In this document: positions 36,501 to 48,186 of the stretch, piece by piece
Layout of the letters: each line of letters opens with the position of its first letter
How positions within the stretch are numbered: position 1 is the stretch's first letter
Source of the DNA: Solenopsis invicta
Lineage: Eukaryota > Arthropoda > Insecta > Hymenoptera > Formicidae
DNA: 64,000 bases
Reading direction: 5' to 3'
NCBI RefSeq assembly: GCF_016802725.1
Contig: NC_052669.1
Coordinates: forward strand, 25,263,770-25,327,769
The notes under the pieces: generated by a model
Database searches by the model: none
What the model saw: the letters and a program-made list of their open reading frames with translations, nothing else
What the model was told of the DNA's origin: nothing
Made by a program: the position numbers and the translations under genes

Positions 36501-38652
36501 CACGTTGAACGACACATCGATCGCCATTACCTGATAGAAATATTGATTTCAGACAACAATTATAGTTGAAAAGTAGAGAAGTCTGAGTCAAAAGTTATTC
36601 CTTTGGATATATTTGAATAGCTATAACGAAGAAAACAAAATGACAAAATACCCATTTAAATAAAATCCAAGGGAAGAACCATTGCAAGTACCACGCGGAT
36701 TTTGGAAAATTCGATATTAACCCTTCGAGAACACTATTGTTTTTCACTAGTTAAGATTTTAAAAAATCTTAAAAAAAGTCTGGTACACTCTCTTTTCCGA
36801 CATTCCAGAATACAATTTCACAAGTGTTCGATCCGAAACACTTTTCATTTTTTCTTGTACATATTCAAATTTGAAGTAGAAAATTTTCTGGGGTATTTAA
36901 ATCTCTCATGTAACCTCAGAGAGTTAAGAATTTGATGTCGTAATAAATGACATTTAGATGTCAATGAGAAATTATCATTTGTCCCTCATAATCTTTTTTT
37001 TTTAATTAAAAGAAATATCCTTTGTTCGTAAAACCATAAAATAAATTAAGAACAAAAAATAAGTGTTAAGGAAAAGAGAAAGATATTATCAGTTGATCTC
37101 GAACACGCAAAATCGAGCTTGACAAAGTTAGCACTACGGCAAAACTCGACTCTGTAAAGCTTCGGCCATTTGCTGTAATATCTGTCTCCCGTGTGCTATC
37201 ATTTTAAATTTTAAAATCTCGCCACTCCAATCCTTTAACCCATTGGCATCTGAATGTTACATGCTACTTTTACGATACCAAACTCTATATCTTGTTATCA
37301 AATTTTCTAAAATTCGCGTGGTGCGTATCTCCTTTCGTTAAATAGATTTGGTTTGACGATAACGCGATAGCGATGCAAAGTATCGCGATGCGGAGATACA
37401 GCGATGTGGAAATGATTTCTCTCGTTCTGCGAAAGCGTTATTAAATTCTCCGCTTGAATGCCGCTTATTCCTGCTTTCGCAGCTGATTTTCGGTCTAGGC
37501 ACTCCGTTGCAGTTGGACCGCGAGAGCGTAATCGTGGGAGTGTTTGCGAAAATGCAATACTACTTGCCCAACAACGCTACGGATTTCACGGAGCCGGGGG
37601 TGTATTACATGAGAGCCAGCAGAAGCAGGTGGAGCTTGTACAAAATGTTTGAAAAGGTTGCGGCCATGTATGGCTTAGGTGGCAAAGAGTGTTTACTCAG
37701 GGCCATCTGCGAAGTCGCTTACGTCCCGTTCGACGTTCATCATGGATTGCTGGGACAATTGGTACACACCTTTCTTAGGTAAATGAACCACTTATTATTC
37801 GATAAAATCGACTCACTTGAATCTCGACGTCGCGAAACGCAGGTTGATTTTTCGGCTGTAGATGCAAAGGAGAAAGTAAGTCCGGATTTTGCAATTGAAT
37901 AGAGACGAGCCGTTTCTCGAATTTCACGTGCTTTAAAATTGTATCAATGCTAATTTCGTTTTTTATTCGACTAATGATTTTTATCGAACTTTAATAATAA
38001 CATTAACATTAATTCCTTTGGTCTCAATTTTCACCGAGACGACTACATCTGCTATGAAACTCGTTGAAGATACGCCAAGTATTAAGTGTTCGACGTGTTA
38101 ACATCGCGATGTATCCTATATATATTTCCTCGGTGACTCCGCTTATGTGAAAGAATGTCTCTATTATCGATAATCGTTCGGAACAGGCGTTGCCGGTGAG
38201 AAAAATCGATTAGCCGCGCCGCAATAAAACCGTCGAGCACGCGTAACGTCAATTACGCGAACATAATGTCACGACGGAGACGGCGACGGTATTTAATAAA
38301 CATCGGATCGAGCGCACGCCGGGATTTTTCGATAAACCGTATCCGCGACTCGCCAATACTTTTCGTTTTGTTCTGCCGACGCCGCCGTTTCCGAAGTGAG
38401 GCGGTGCGAACACGGCCGTTGTAATTTCTCACGGCGCGGCAGTCACACGTACGTACGGTACGCACATGTGTATGCGGAATATCATGGGATTCCAGGCCCT
38501 CCAGCACGCGGGAAGAGTACGACGAGTACGAGGATCGGGAATATCGGGCGGCTGAACGGTTGGGCGAGCAGGCGGAGGGCGCAGGCTGCCACGCCCTTTA
38601 TCCGGAATGCCGCAGAAGTGTTCTCGACGTGTTTTCCACGTTGTCCACGTGA
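33342..38652 (+). CDS. DM4/12-family secreted protein, gene 2 (3 coding exons, about 203 aa)
   Basis: A predicted secreted DM4/DM12-like protein, function unknown. Exons 33342-33500, 37483-37778 and 38496-38652 join in phases 0 and 2. It opens with a clear signal peptide (MIRSIVLALLLFCQS), then an N-G-T sequon and a basic stretch ending R-L-R-R (residues about 39-42), a furin-type site, followed by SLTFPDPS. Exon 2 then reads LIFGLGTPLQLD, YYLPNNATDF (second sequon), RSRWSLYKMFE, KECLLRAICEVAYVPF and GLLGQLVHTFL without interruption. The last exon reads PSSTREEY, EYRAAERLG and GCHALYPEC, then ends at TGA. It differs from the other complete copies in having no intron between the LGLGTP segment and the CLLR.ICE segment. 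Intron 1 is about 4.0 kb and contains CpG-rich patches. Upstream ACTCTAG just before the ATG could be an acceptor for a 5' UTR intron. Confidence 0.93.
33501..37482 (+). other. Gene 2 intron 1 (4.0 kb)
   Basis: Contains two CpG-rich patches (about 34.3-35.0 and 36.0-36.5 kb) in otherwise AT-rich DNA. Open frames of 148 and 170 codons fall in these patches and overlap frames on other phases; they carry no recognisable motif and are not called. The patches could be enhancers or an alternative promoter, but nothing in the sequence proves this. Confidence 0.55.
37483..37778 (+). CDS. Gene 2 exon 2: fused core exon
   Basis: Starts after TTTCGCAG, ends CTTAG before GTAAAT (phase 2). Holds both the hydrophobic core and the C-x5-C segment, which gene 3 and the minus-strand copy split in two. 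Confidence 0.92.
37779..38495 (+). other. Gene 2 intron 2
   Basis: 717 bp, becoming CpG-rich toward the acceptor. No embedded exon or repeat recognised. Confidence 0.75.
38496..38652 (+). CDS. Gene 2 exon 3: C-terminal C-x6-C segment
   Basis: Starts after GATTCCAG. Acidic EEYDEYEDREYRAAE, then CHALYPEC and LDVFSTLST before TGA. Confidence 0.9.
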
Positions 38653-41600
38653 GGTAACCGTACGGAAATCCCGTGAGCGGCGCAATTGCGACGGAAGGTA
38701 CGGACGAAAGGAGTGGATCGCTGAAATATATCGGATCGCCGAACGATATCGTTAAGACGCTAAGATCGAAAGTTTAAAGGCTCAAAGCATTTTCTTGGCA
38801 ACGTGATTTTTTCAAAGAAATGCATAATGCATCACGGAGCGTTTTTCCTGGAATTTTCCTACCTACGATCGAGATCATCTGGAATGTCCCTTTCACAAAT
38901 ACACGACATTGGCAGCTGCGAAACGTGCCGCTCGAATACATAGCTCGCGCTGCTCGGTTCGCCCTAACACGGAAAGTGCATGGCACTGTACATTTGTCAA
39001 TTACAAAATTGAATTCCGACGATATCGCTCCTCGCGCACGAAAACGAGATTCCTTACGAAATAATCCATCTCCGCTTTCGATGTTTCGTCGCTTCGCTGA
39101 TGCGAGGAGGTCGCGAAAGCGTTTCGTACGCTACCCCCGCGTTCTTCCCCCATTGGCATTCCACTCCTTCCTGATTCGGAGTTTCATCTTCCTAAAAGTG
39201 CGCGTAAGAAACACAGAGTTTCAGCGTGTGGAATGTCGGCATTCGATATTAAAGAATCTTCGGCATTCACGAAGGATGGGCTTTACTCTTCTCCCCTCCC
39301 CCTTTTCTTTTCCCCCGCAAAGTTATCGCGGTTTTTCCGTTACTTTGGCGCATTTCCGTATAATCAACCAAAAGAAAAAAAGCTCGTCGAAAGTTTTTAT
39401 GGGGCGGCTAGCGCGATTCCTTTATGTTCCTTCGGAGCTGCTTAGTAAGATTATTTACATTGCCCAACGTTTTTTTTTTATTCTTAATTGCACGGGAACT
39501 GAATCCTCGAATGGAAGAACGGTGGAAGGAAGAATGGCGATTATCGGGAATTTTTCGAATGCACACTCTTAACACAGAGAAAATATTGAAGCGTTTGCGA
39601 AAGCGCGCATCTGCCTTTTTTGTATCACATAAACCAATTTAGGCGATGGGTTTGTTACGCGCTCTTATATATTATATATTATACATTATATTTGCACGCG
39701 CACCGATACATATATAATTCCCATAATAATGCGTATTGTAACCACATTCGCATCTATATGCGGTGTATGCGGTTGCCGGTTAATTATTAGATAATAGACG
39801 TACCGTAGTTAATTATGAATAGATATTAGTTTGGCCAGAGCAAGCAAATTTAGCTCTTTCCGTACAATGCACATGTACGAATGTACTCTGACTTTCGAAT
39901 TGCAGAGATATTTAAGGGATGCCCTAATTTGTTGATGCTTGCAAATTAATTTGAAGGAAAGATGCAAATTTAAAAACTCCATTATTCATGAGAAACTTTC
40001 GAAGCTTTTTAAATCTTGAATGCGCAATTTAGTGTTAGAACATAATGGTTGCTTTTTTAAACATATCATTAGAATTAATATAATAATTTAAGATTCTTAG
40101 CACCTTACCATATGTGTCCGACATAAAACGTATTTCTTGAGCTATTCCTTACGCATCTCACGTTGCGGAAAGGAGAAATAAAGAAATTTTCTTCGCTCGC
40201 TATTTACACTTCCAGAAATATTCTTCTGATTGTTCTGAAAAACAGTTTTAATCACAATGGATTTTGCAGCGCACGCGACCTCCTATTTACATTCCAGGCG
40301 ACTTCGTCGCAATAAACCTCGAGACTTTCTTTACGTTAACGTCCTGCCGAGTAGTACGGGATATTGCAATCAAGGAACCCGAGTCCCCAGATTTGCGCAG
40401 CACACTGGAAAACCCACTTTAACATTTTACAGCGCGAAACGATTTCTTTCCCGTAACGCTTTATTATGTCGCTCCGCGCGACCGCGCGACCGCGCGACCG
40501 CTCGCCTCGCCACATTGTGTGGGAAAAGCTCATTTTCTTCAAGTTTCGTAAACACGTGTTTTTACGCACCGTTTTGCGCAGAAACGCTCAACGAGTGCGT
40601 TTTTCTCGTGTACAGACGGCGAATTTGTTTCGCGGCTTGCATAATAGCCGCTCACTTCTGCGTCTGCGTTGTTCCGTGGTATTCTCGAGTTCGCGCGGTG
40701 ACCGCAGATGCCGGAAAAGCTAAATTTGATGAGAAAAGTTTGTTTTCTTAGGGGGCGGAGGATGCGCGGAATTTTCGACGCTACGGAATGTCGCCGAAGC
40801 TCATTCGTTTGATGATATACACGTGTGTAGGTATTTTAATATCAATTGAACTTGGGGTCTTTTGATTAATGTCAAAAGGGATACTAGATACATGGTTAGC
40901 ATTAATTATAATGAGTTTGTAATTAGAATTGTCACAATTAAATATATTTTAAACTATAAGTTATAAACAATGACCCATAATTAATATTGATAATTGTTAT
41001 CAATATTATAATTCATTGTCTATTAGTAATAATGTATTTACGCAATGTATTTGATACAATTGATCGTCGATTAATTATGAATTATAAATAGATAACGAAC
41101 TGATTACACGCTTGGTTTTCTAAATTTTAAAAGAATTTTGAGAGGGTGGAAGGAGGGGTGTTTTTACTTTCGCCATTGACAGGAGGTTACGAATTTATGA
41201 CTTCCTTTCGAATTGTCGGTACATTTAGCTTTCCCTCGTCGAATGTTTGGCGTCTTTACGAGGCTCTGCGACATTTTCGTGCTTCTCATTCGATAGGATA
41301 TGCTTGTGTTTGGAGCGGTCGTAGTGAATAGAAACGATTTACTGCCGCGATATCCGCTGCCTCTGACGCCAATATTTCCCTCTTTCCCTCCCGTCCTAGA
41401 AGGAAGTATTACCTGACATTGGTAAGAGATTGCAACTTGGCTTGTTGGCAAAAGTATTTGCATGAATATGATGGTATCATTCGATTCGCTTGACTGACAG
41501 TTGAAGATACTCGTTGGTATACAGTGCAGACGGGCGAATTGCCATCATCACTTGTAACACACATCGATGCTTGTTGAACGAGAGCCAAGGGCTTTAAAGG

Positions 41601-42352
41601 CCATTAAAATAATGAAACAATTTAAATTACACTATTTAGATATTCTTCTTAAACGAAATTTATTTCTGTCTTAACAAACTTGTCTGTTAATCTTCTGTAC
41701 ACAATGGGATTATTCATTTTCTACGCATTTATTTTCTTGAAATTAAAAGCACTGTATAGTTGTAACATTTATATACATTTTTTAGAATAAACAACCATAC
41801 AAATATTTTTTAGAGATGGTAAAGTATTTGTAAGTTATTGAAGAATTTTTCACACTTGTCGTCAAAGTGAATAATGATAATTATCTCAGAAATGTCGTGA
41901 CCCAACAGTGTATAGAGGATTAATCCGAGAATAGTCACCTGGGATGTTTTTATATCCAGCGTCGGAAAAATGAAGCTCACGTCACAGCAAATTTTTTTTA
42001 CTGATCCATATCTACCATTCATTCAAAGATTCCGAGATCCAATTTCATTTTTGTACAATAGTCAGAGAAACAAGTTATGATTCATACATGTATTCATAGT
42101 ATCGATTTGTTGAAACTAGCTAGGTTGTAGAAAACACCCCAAGTAATTATTTATGTTAGAAAATTAATCGAATATGTAAAAGTTATATTACTAATCAAAA
42201 GTTATATAATTAATTTAAAAGAATATAATTTTGAATATAAATATTATAAATCATTATGTTAACAATATAAAAAGTTTATATCGTATTTTTATAAATATTT
42301 ATTTTTGTTTCTATTAAAAAATACTTTATATAATTTTTTATATTTATACATA

Positions 42353-42380
42353 TAAATATAAATATAAATATAAATATAAA
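42353..42380 (+). repeat. (TAAATA)n short tandem repeat
   Basis: About four and a half hexamer units at the left edge of an AT-only palindromic stretch ending near 42470. Confidence 0.85.
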
Positions 42381-43957
42381 AAATTATATAAATATTATAT
42401 ATTTAATTTAATATTTGTTTATTTATATTATATATTTATATAATATAAATGAACAAATATTAAATTAAACTATTTTTAATAACTTTGCAAGAGCAAATAC
42501 AATATAAATAAATTTATATGACAGGAACTTAGTCTTATTTTGAATTGCTATAAAATGAATAATATATATTTCGTATTTTCAAGAATATTTTTTACGAATC
42601 TTTCAATGTACAATCTTCTTACTTAACTTTTGCTTTTAGGCTTACAATTAGCTATCAAACCTATAATACGAAACATTAGATCGGCCGTATAAATTAATCG
42701 ATGGATATCTATTTCTGTTCTTCACCGCATTTCTTCTTTTTACTGTTTTATTCTCGAAATTTTATTGCCAATGTGAATTTGGCGGAAATCCACATTGGCG
42801 AGAAAAAGACAAAGAGACGCAGCCTCGAGTCTCCTTTGCTCTGGCTATCGTTCGGACCATTCGCGGGCGATTTCCCGACCTTTCGCGAAGAATCAATTTC
42901 AGGCGCGAGAGAGAGGAAAGAGGGAGAGATAAGCCGTGACATCTCATGCTCACGTAGCTGCGCGAACATAAAGTTACGTACATCTCGTTCATATCGGTTA
43001 TGAAAACTCGTCCGTGTCACCACGATCTACTTCCGCCGTATGGAGCGAATTGACTTCGCTTCGTCGGAATTGAAATTGCATTTTCAATGACCGGAAGCGG
43101 AGGCAAAGAGGTAAATGGCTTGCTGCGTTACACCATAGTGATTGTCAACGATAAACGTCGACTATTTGTTTGTGGAACGGAATGTTGTCTTATTTACAGC
43201 GAAACGTTATTTGTCGAAACTAAACGTCATCCACTTGAAGAGGTCAAGAGTGCTTTCGTTGAGGATTTTATGTAAAAGCTGTTGACACTGTTATGAAGTT
43301 TTTTCGCAATCTCGATTCTCGATAGATCGCGTGTACAGAATTAAAGGAAAAAAAAGAGTTTAAAGGTATTGTTCCAGCAATTTGAAATCGATTTTACGTC
43401 GGCGAAAATGTCGAGACATCAGCAATTTCATTTTTAATAGAGTCATTGCAAACAATATAGTTTTCGTAGATTAGCTTGATAAATTATACCGATAAAAACT
43501 GACGAAATAAAAATTAGAAAAATGGTGGGGGAGATAAATGATACATCACATTTATAATATTGGAGAAATACTTTACGGTTAATTGATAGTCGATATCCAA
43601 TAGTACGATCCAATATAGGAAGGATTCCTAATTTATTTTATCCATGAACAAATAATAAATTATCTTATTATTAAATTGATAGTGTATTGCGAAGTTCTAT
43701 GAATTACGTTTTATTCATCGAATAACGTTCGACCGCTAGAGATATACAAAAATTTCAAATCAATATGATACAATCTCTTTCTCTTTTCTTCTATTGTTGC
43801 AGTTATTTATTAAATAACAAAAAGAAGATAAATAATGGTACAATAAAAAAACTCGTATTTATTACAAGTAAAGTTTACTACGTTGAAAGTTTATTTTATT
43901 ACAATTTAGTTAAAAGTAAAATATTTTAGATTTTATATTTTATCTAGATGAAAAAAA

Positions 43958-44172
43958 CAAGTTTGCTGAAAAACAGATTTGAAAATAATTATGTTGAACA
44001 TAAAAAAAATTGTATTGGACGTAAAGATAAAAACTAGTTGTTAGACTGTCAAAACATTTTGTAGTAAAATATTATCACGCTTGAACGTCCTATATAATTA
44101 TTTTGATGGTGTAATATAAAATTATTTTTTATCTGTATTCTTAAATTTTTTAATATACTGCAGCAATTGTTT
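43958..44172. mobile_element. Palindromic element, family X copy 3 (diverged)
   Basis: Starts near GTTTGCTGAAAAACAG and ends near GCAGCAATTG. It retains the middle TTGTTAGACTGTCAAAACATT-like block and the AATTATTTTGATGG block of the family, but the left half is shortened and diverged. Confidence 0.5.
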
Positions 44173-47100
44173 TTTTTACATGTGCATAATTTTACGTTGT
44201 GTCTCTCTATACAGCTGCATATGAAACATTTATTAAAGTTGCATACGCGGCTGTGAAGAGACCGACGAGATTTCGAGTGACGCGGTGTCAGTTTGAGTTT
44301 ATTAAAGAGAGGGGCGAACTCGCGCAAGCTGCTCTTTTTCTTTTATACGATGTATCATCTCTCTTTTACAAAATATCAATTACAGAAGGAATTCAGCTGG
44401 CAATCCCAGTTTTCCGTCGTGTCTTTTCGTCGGCGCGCGGCGGCGGTGCAAGAAGCAAACGGAATAAAGGGATATTGCTTATCCCTTTTACTCGGTTAAC
44501 TTTCCCCCGTTGTTTCGTCCGTTATATAGGCAGACAACGTGGAATGTATATTGCGCCTTTTTCGCGTCTACAAAGGGCTTGTTGCCGAAACGAAGTTGTT
44601 GTATATCGTTTGACCAACTCATTTTGAAAGCTTTGCAGATCGCGCGCACGTTACTGCACAAACTGCACTGAAAGCGCAAACTACGAGCAAGTGGCGCAAA
44701 ATAGCGTGCGTGTAGCGACAGATTTCAGATTCACGGAACATGTAAGGGTCGAAGTGGTGTAGCTTGTAACAATAAGTCGGATCAAAATATTGAACGGTTG
44801 GCATTTTATAAGCAGCAAATTACAGATGAAATGACAATTCCTATGTTATTTCGTTCACGGAATAATACATGATAACGTAATTCTCTAAAATCAATTCTCG
44901 TAAGCCGAATTTTCTGAAGCAACGTCCAAACCTCCATAGAAATGTTTCCTCGTCTCCTTTGCATTTTCTATTAAACCTTTTTTTTTTAACAGAACACCTT
45001 CGTAGAATATAAAAACTTCTTGATAACGCGAATCATCCAGTTATTCAGTCGCGAGGACGACATTTGAATATCTCCGGCACGGATTTACCTAGGATATTCG
45101 TGACATTCCCTCGTGCGCACGTAGTTCATAATTCACGCGACTGTTAGACGACACCGACATTCCGCCGCGCGTGTAAACTATGTTTCATGCCTCGTAGATC
45201 TTAACGAATCGCGGTGAGATTACAGCGTGGCTATATAACTACGGATATCCAACTAGTGCGAACATCCGTCGCAATCTGTATAATGGACATCCGTGGCGAT
45301 TGTAGCTGGGATATCCGGGCACTCGCTTTACGCGCAGCTCGATCCTCAAACCTGCAATTTGTCCATTTGATTCTATCACACGGTGTCTATGTAAATTGAA
45401 TGTTTCTGTGACGAAGAAGCAAATCTCTTCCCCGTTAAAAATCAATGTGTCTTTTATCAAAATTTGATGGCAGAAAGATATATAAAGTACCAGAGTCAAA
45501 TATGGTCCATTTGTAAATTTACAACTTATAAAGTCAAATTTACAACTTTACAAAGTCTAATTTGGAAGTCCAGTTTTTTTTTACAAACAATGCACTTATC
45601 AAATAAGGCTCACTTATATGGTTATAGTTATTTTCTTGCTAAGGAGAACTATTTTTAATGCTGCTAATTTTTGAAAAGATAAAATTGTACCCAAATAATT
45701 AAAAAACTTTCAAAGATTAATTAAAAATCAAATAAAAGATAATTTGTGATGTTTAAAAGTAGAATAAACCTTAAAAGATTTTGTTTTTATGATTATTGAT
45801 TATTTTAACACTGATTAGAAGACAATGTTTAATTAAAGAAGACAATGTTGAGTTTTTTTAATTTATTTTTTATTCGGACCTTATTATATTTATAAGCGTA
45901 TAATATTTATTAATAAATATTTTATAAAGTTTATTTTATTTTTATGAGTGATTAAAATAAAAATTTAATTCTCACTTAGTTTATGTTAACATCTCCAGAG
46001 TTAAAAAATAAAACAAATTAGGCGTGTCTTATTTGGCTCAGGTTTTTACATATTATTCAAGAAAATTGTATAATTCATTTATAAATGTATTGAGATATTC
46101 TATTTTTTTTTATTTCTGTTCCTGATTGATTTGCAAATGCAATTCGGAAATGCTCAATGGCGGGCTGACACTTATCTTATATCTTAGCGAGACGATATTA
46201 TTAAAATCGACACGGTCTCCGACTTCTGGGCACAAAGGATGCGGTTGTTATTTCCCTCGAGTGAACATCGATCCGATACAAGTTTCAATTTAACAGTGCA
46301 TTTCCAATCAACGAGGCTTTACCTCTACGAGACGTTCCTGGCGGGCGCAATTTTCTCGGAGCAGTTTTCTCGGATCAGGGATTTCCGCCGCCATCATTTC
46401 CGATTAACGATACTACGTCGAGTATCTCTTCTATTACATGTCTTATGATTCTTTTCAATAAATCCACAAATATAGTATTATATTTACAATTTATGAAAAA
46501 AAAAAAAATCATCTCGTCACTTTTAACTATGAAACCTTTATTCGATGACGATATTGGAATTTTCAATTTGATGTTAATAAGAATAATTGTTAAATATCAA
46601 TGACACGATAGATCATAAAGCTAACGCCGTTAATAGATACCGGAAATAGGAATTAGAAAGACGGGAGGTAAACGTAACGGCTGCGGGCCGGACTTTTGCT
46701 CCAGATGAGATTTTAATTCAACTTCGGCCGTTAATCCGCCGCCGGTACGGAAACGGAATTAATTAAAGCTGCTTAACGGGTAAGACGGGCAATTATTGGA
46801 TTTACAACGCTATCGCGCTTGCCGGGATTAAACTGATACGCCGATGAATCGTTCGGCCGGCGTCGCCGGCGCTTCGACGGCCGCAGCGTCGCCGGCTTAA
46901 TGCACGCTTGTATGCATTGTTCACGTAAATCCCTTTCTTTTTGTGCGTCACGTATATGTATGTACGTCGCTACGTTTGATCGCACAGATTTTCGCCTCTC
47001 GCTACGTACAATGAAGGATCGATTTTTTTTTAACGCTGACCGAAGCATCGACTTGTTTCTCCTTCGGCGTTCGTGCCCTCTTAGGAGGATGCATGTTTTA

Positions 47101-48084
47101 GAGGAATACATATTCCACGAGGCTACGTAAAGCTTTAGGTGCACGTATACACGAGAAAATAACTTTTGACAAAATACACCGAGAGAAAAGCGTTTGATAC
47201 TTGTGACTATAATTGATTGGTAAAATAGATGGTTTTTTATAGTTATTGTTCCTATTTTTGTAATAATTACCTCATGTTTACAGTTCTTCCGAATATGAAA
47301 AAATTTTATCACAAGTTGTTATATTTAAATATTTTCAAATATTAAGATATCGAAAATAAAATGTCGAAAATAAAATGAACATTTCTACCTAGTAAGTAGA
47401 TACAATCACAATTATAATGAATATAACTATTAATTATTTTACTATTTACATTTACGTAGTAATAACGATGACTAATAATTACAATCGGTATGACGAAACA
47501 ACTATAAATATATAAATAACAATTGTCATCGAAAATGACTGTAAATTAAATTATAGTAATTGCAATCATTTTTTTTCCTCTCAGATGCAACATTTGTATG
47601 CAGCGCATATCGCTTTTCCGAATATTTAAACAAAATGTCTACTATCTCTTCTATAATTTTCCTCCGTCTTGTTACTGCGAAAGGCAGTATCCTGGGATAC
47701 AGTTTGCCGCTTCAATAATCTCAAAGTGCGCAACGTTAACGAGATTCCATATAATAGAAGAACGGCCCGTGGCACGCCTCTGTGAAACGGCCGAAGTTTT
47801 CGACCCCTCGTAATTCTGGATCAGGCACGTTTTGCCGGATGCAAATAGCGGCATGCGCGTTCGCGTTTCGCCCGGCCACGAGGCTCCAGACTCATTATCG
47901 TGTTCCTACGAACATGTCGAATACCGCGATGTCCCGGAACAAGAGAACGTTTGCCCACGGTTCGTTGACCGGTGGGCCGATGGCCGGCGCGAATTACTTG
48001 GGCACAGAACGGGGAATGGATATCGGATACGAGCCGTGCTTCCCGACGACGCTCCATCAGCGACGACACTGCAGCACGTTCGCC

Positions 48085-48186
48085 ATGTCGCGGCTGCCTT
48101 TTTGGGTATTCTCAACCGTTGGCCTCTGGGCGAACTTTTGGTCTTGCCAAGCGATACTGCTGTATCCCGAGAATACCTTGTTTCAG
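48085..48186 (+). CDS. Gene 3 exon 1: signal peptide and LLYPENT motif
   Basis: 34 codons ending TTTCAG before GTATCT (phase 0). The shortest first exon of the cluster, because the pro-region with the basic site is absent. Confidence 0.85.

Larger units (their letters stand above)
38653..48084. other. Spacer between gene 2 and gene 3
   Basis: 9.4 kb without a supported gene. Directly downstream of gene 2 is the longest open frame of the window (38820-39572, 250 codons), of unknown status. Further right are an AT-rich palindrome (about 42347-42470), a diverged palindromic element (43958-44172) and a CpG-rich stretch before gene 3. Confidence 0.5.

Noticed and set aside
35936..36534. Overlapping 170-, 130- and 132-codon plus-strand open frames
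   Set aside because: Three frames open at once in a CpG-rich intronic patch, the pattern expected from composition rather than from a coding exon.
44199..44627. 142-codon plus-strand open frame
   Set aside because: Contains a hint of hydrophobic segments but no family motif, splice partner or conserved feature that I can name.
47782..48084. Longer N-terminus for gene 3 from the upstream ATG at 47782
   Set aside because: It would bury the hydrophobic signal sequence about 100 residues into the protein; the upstream part is CpG-rich and open in three frames.
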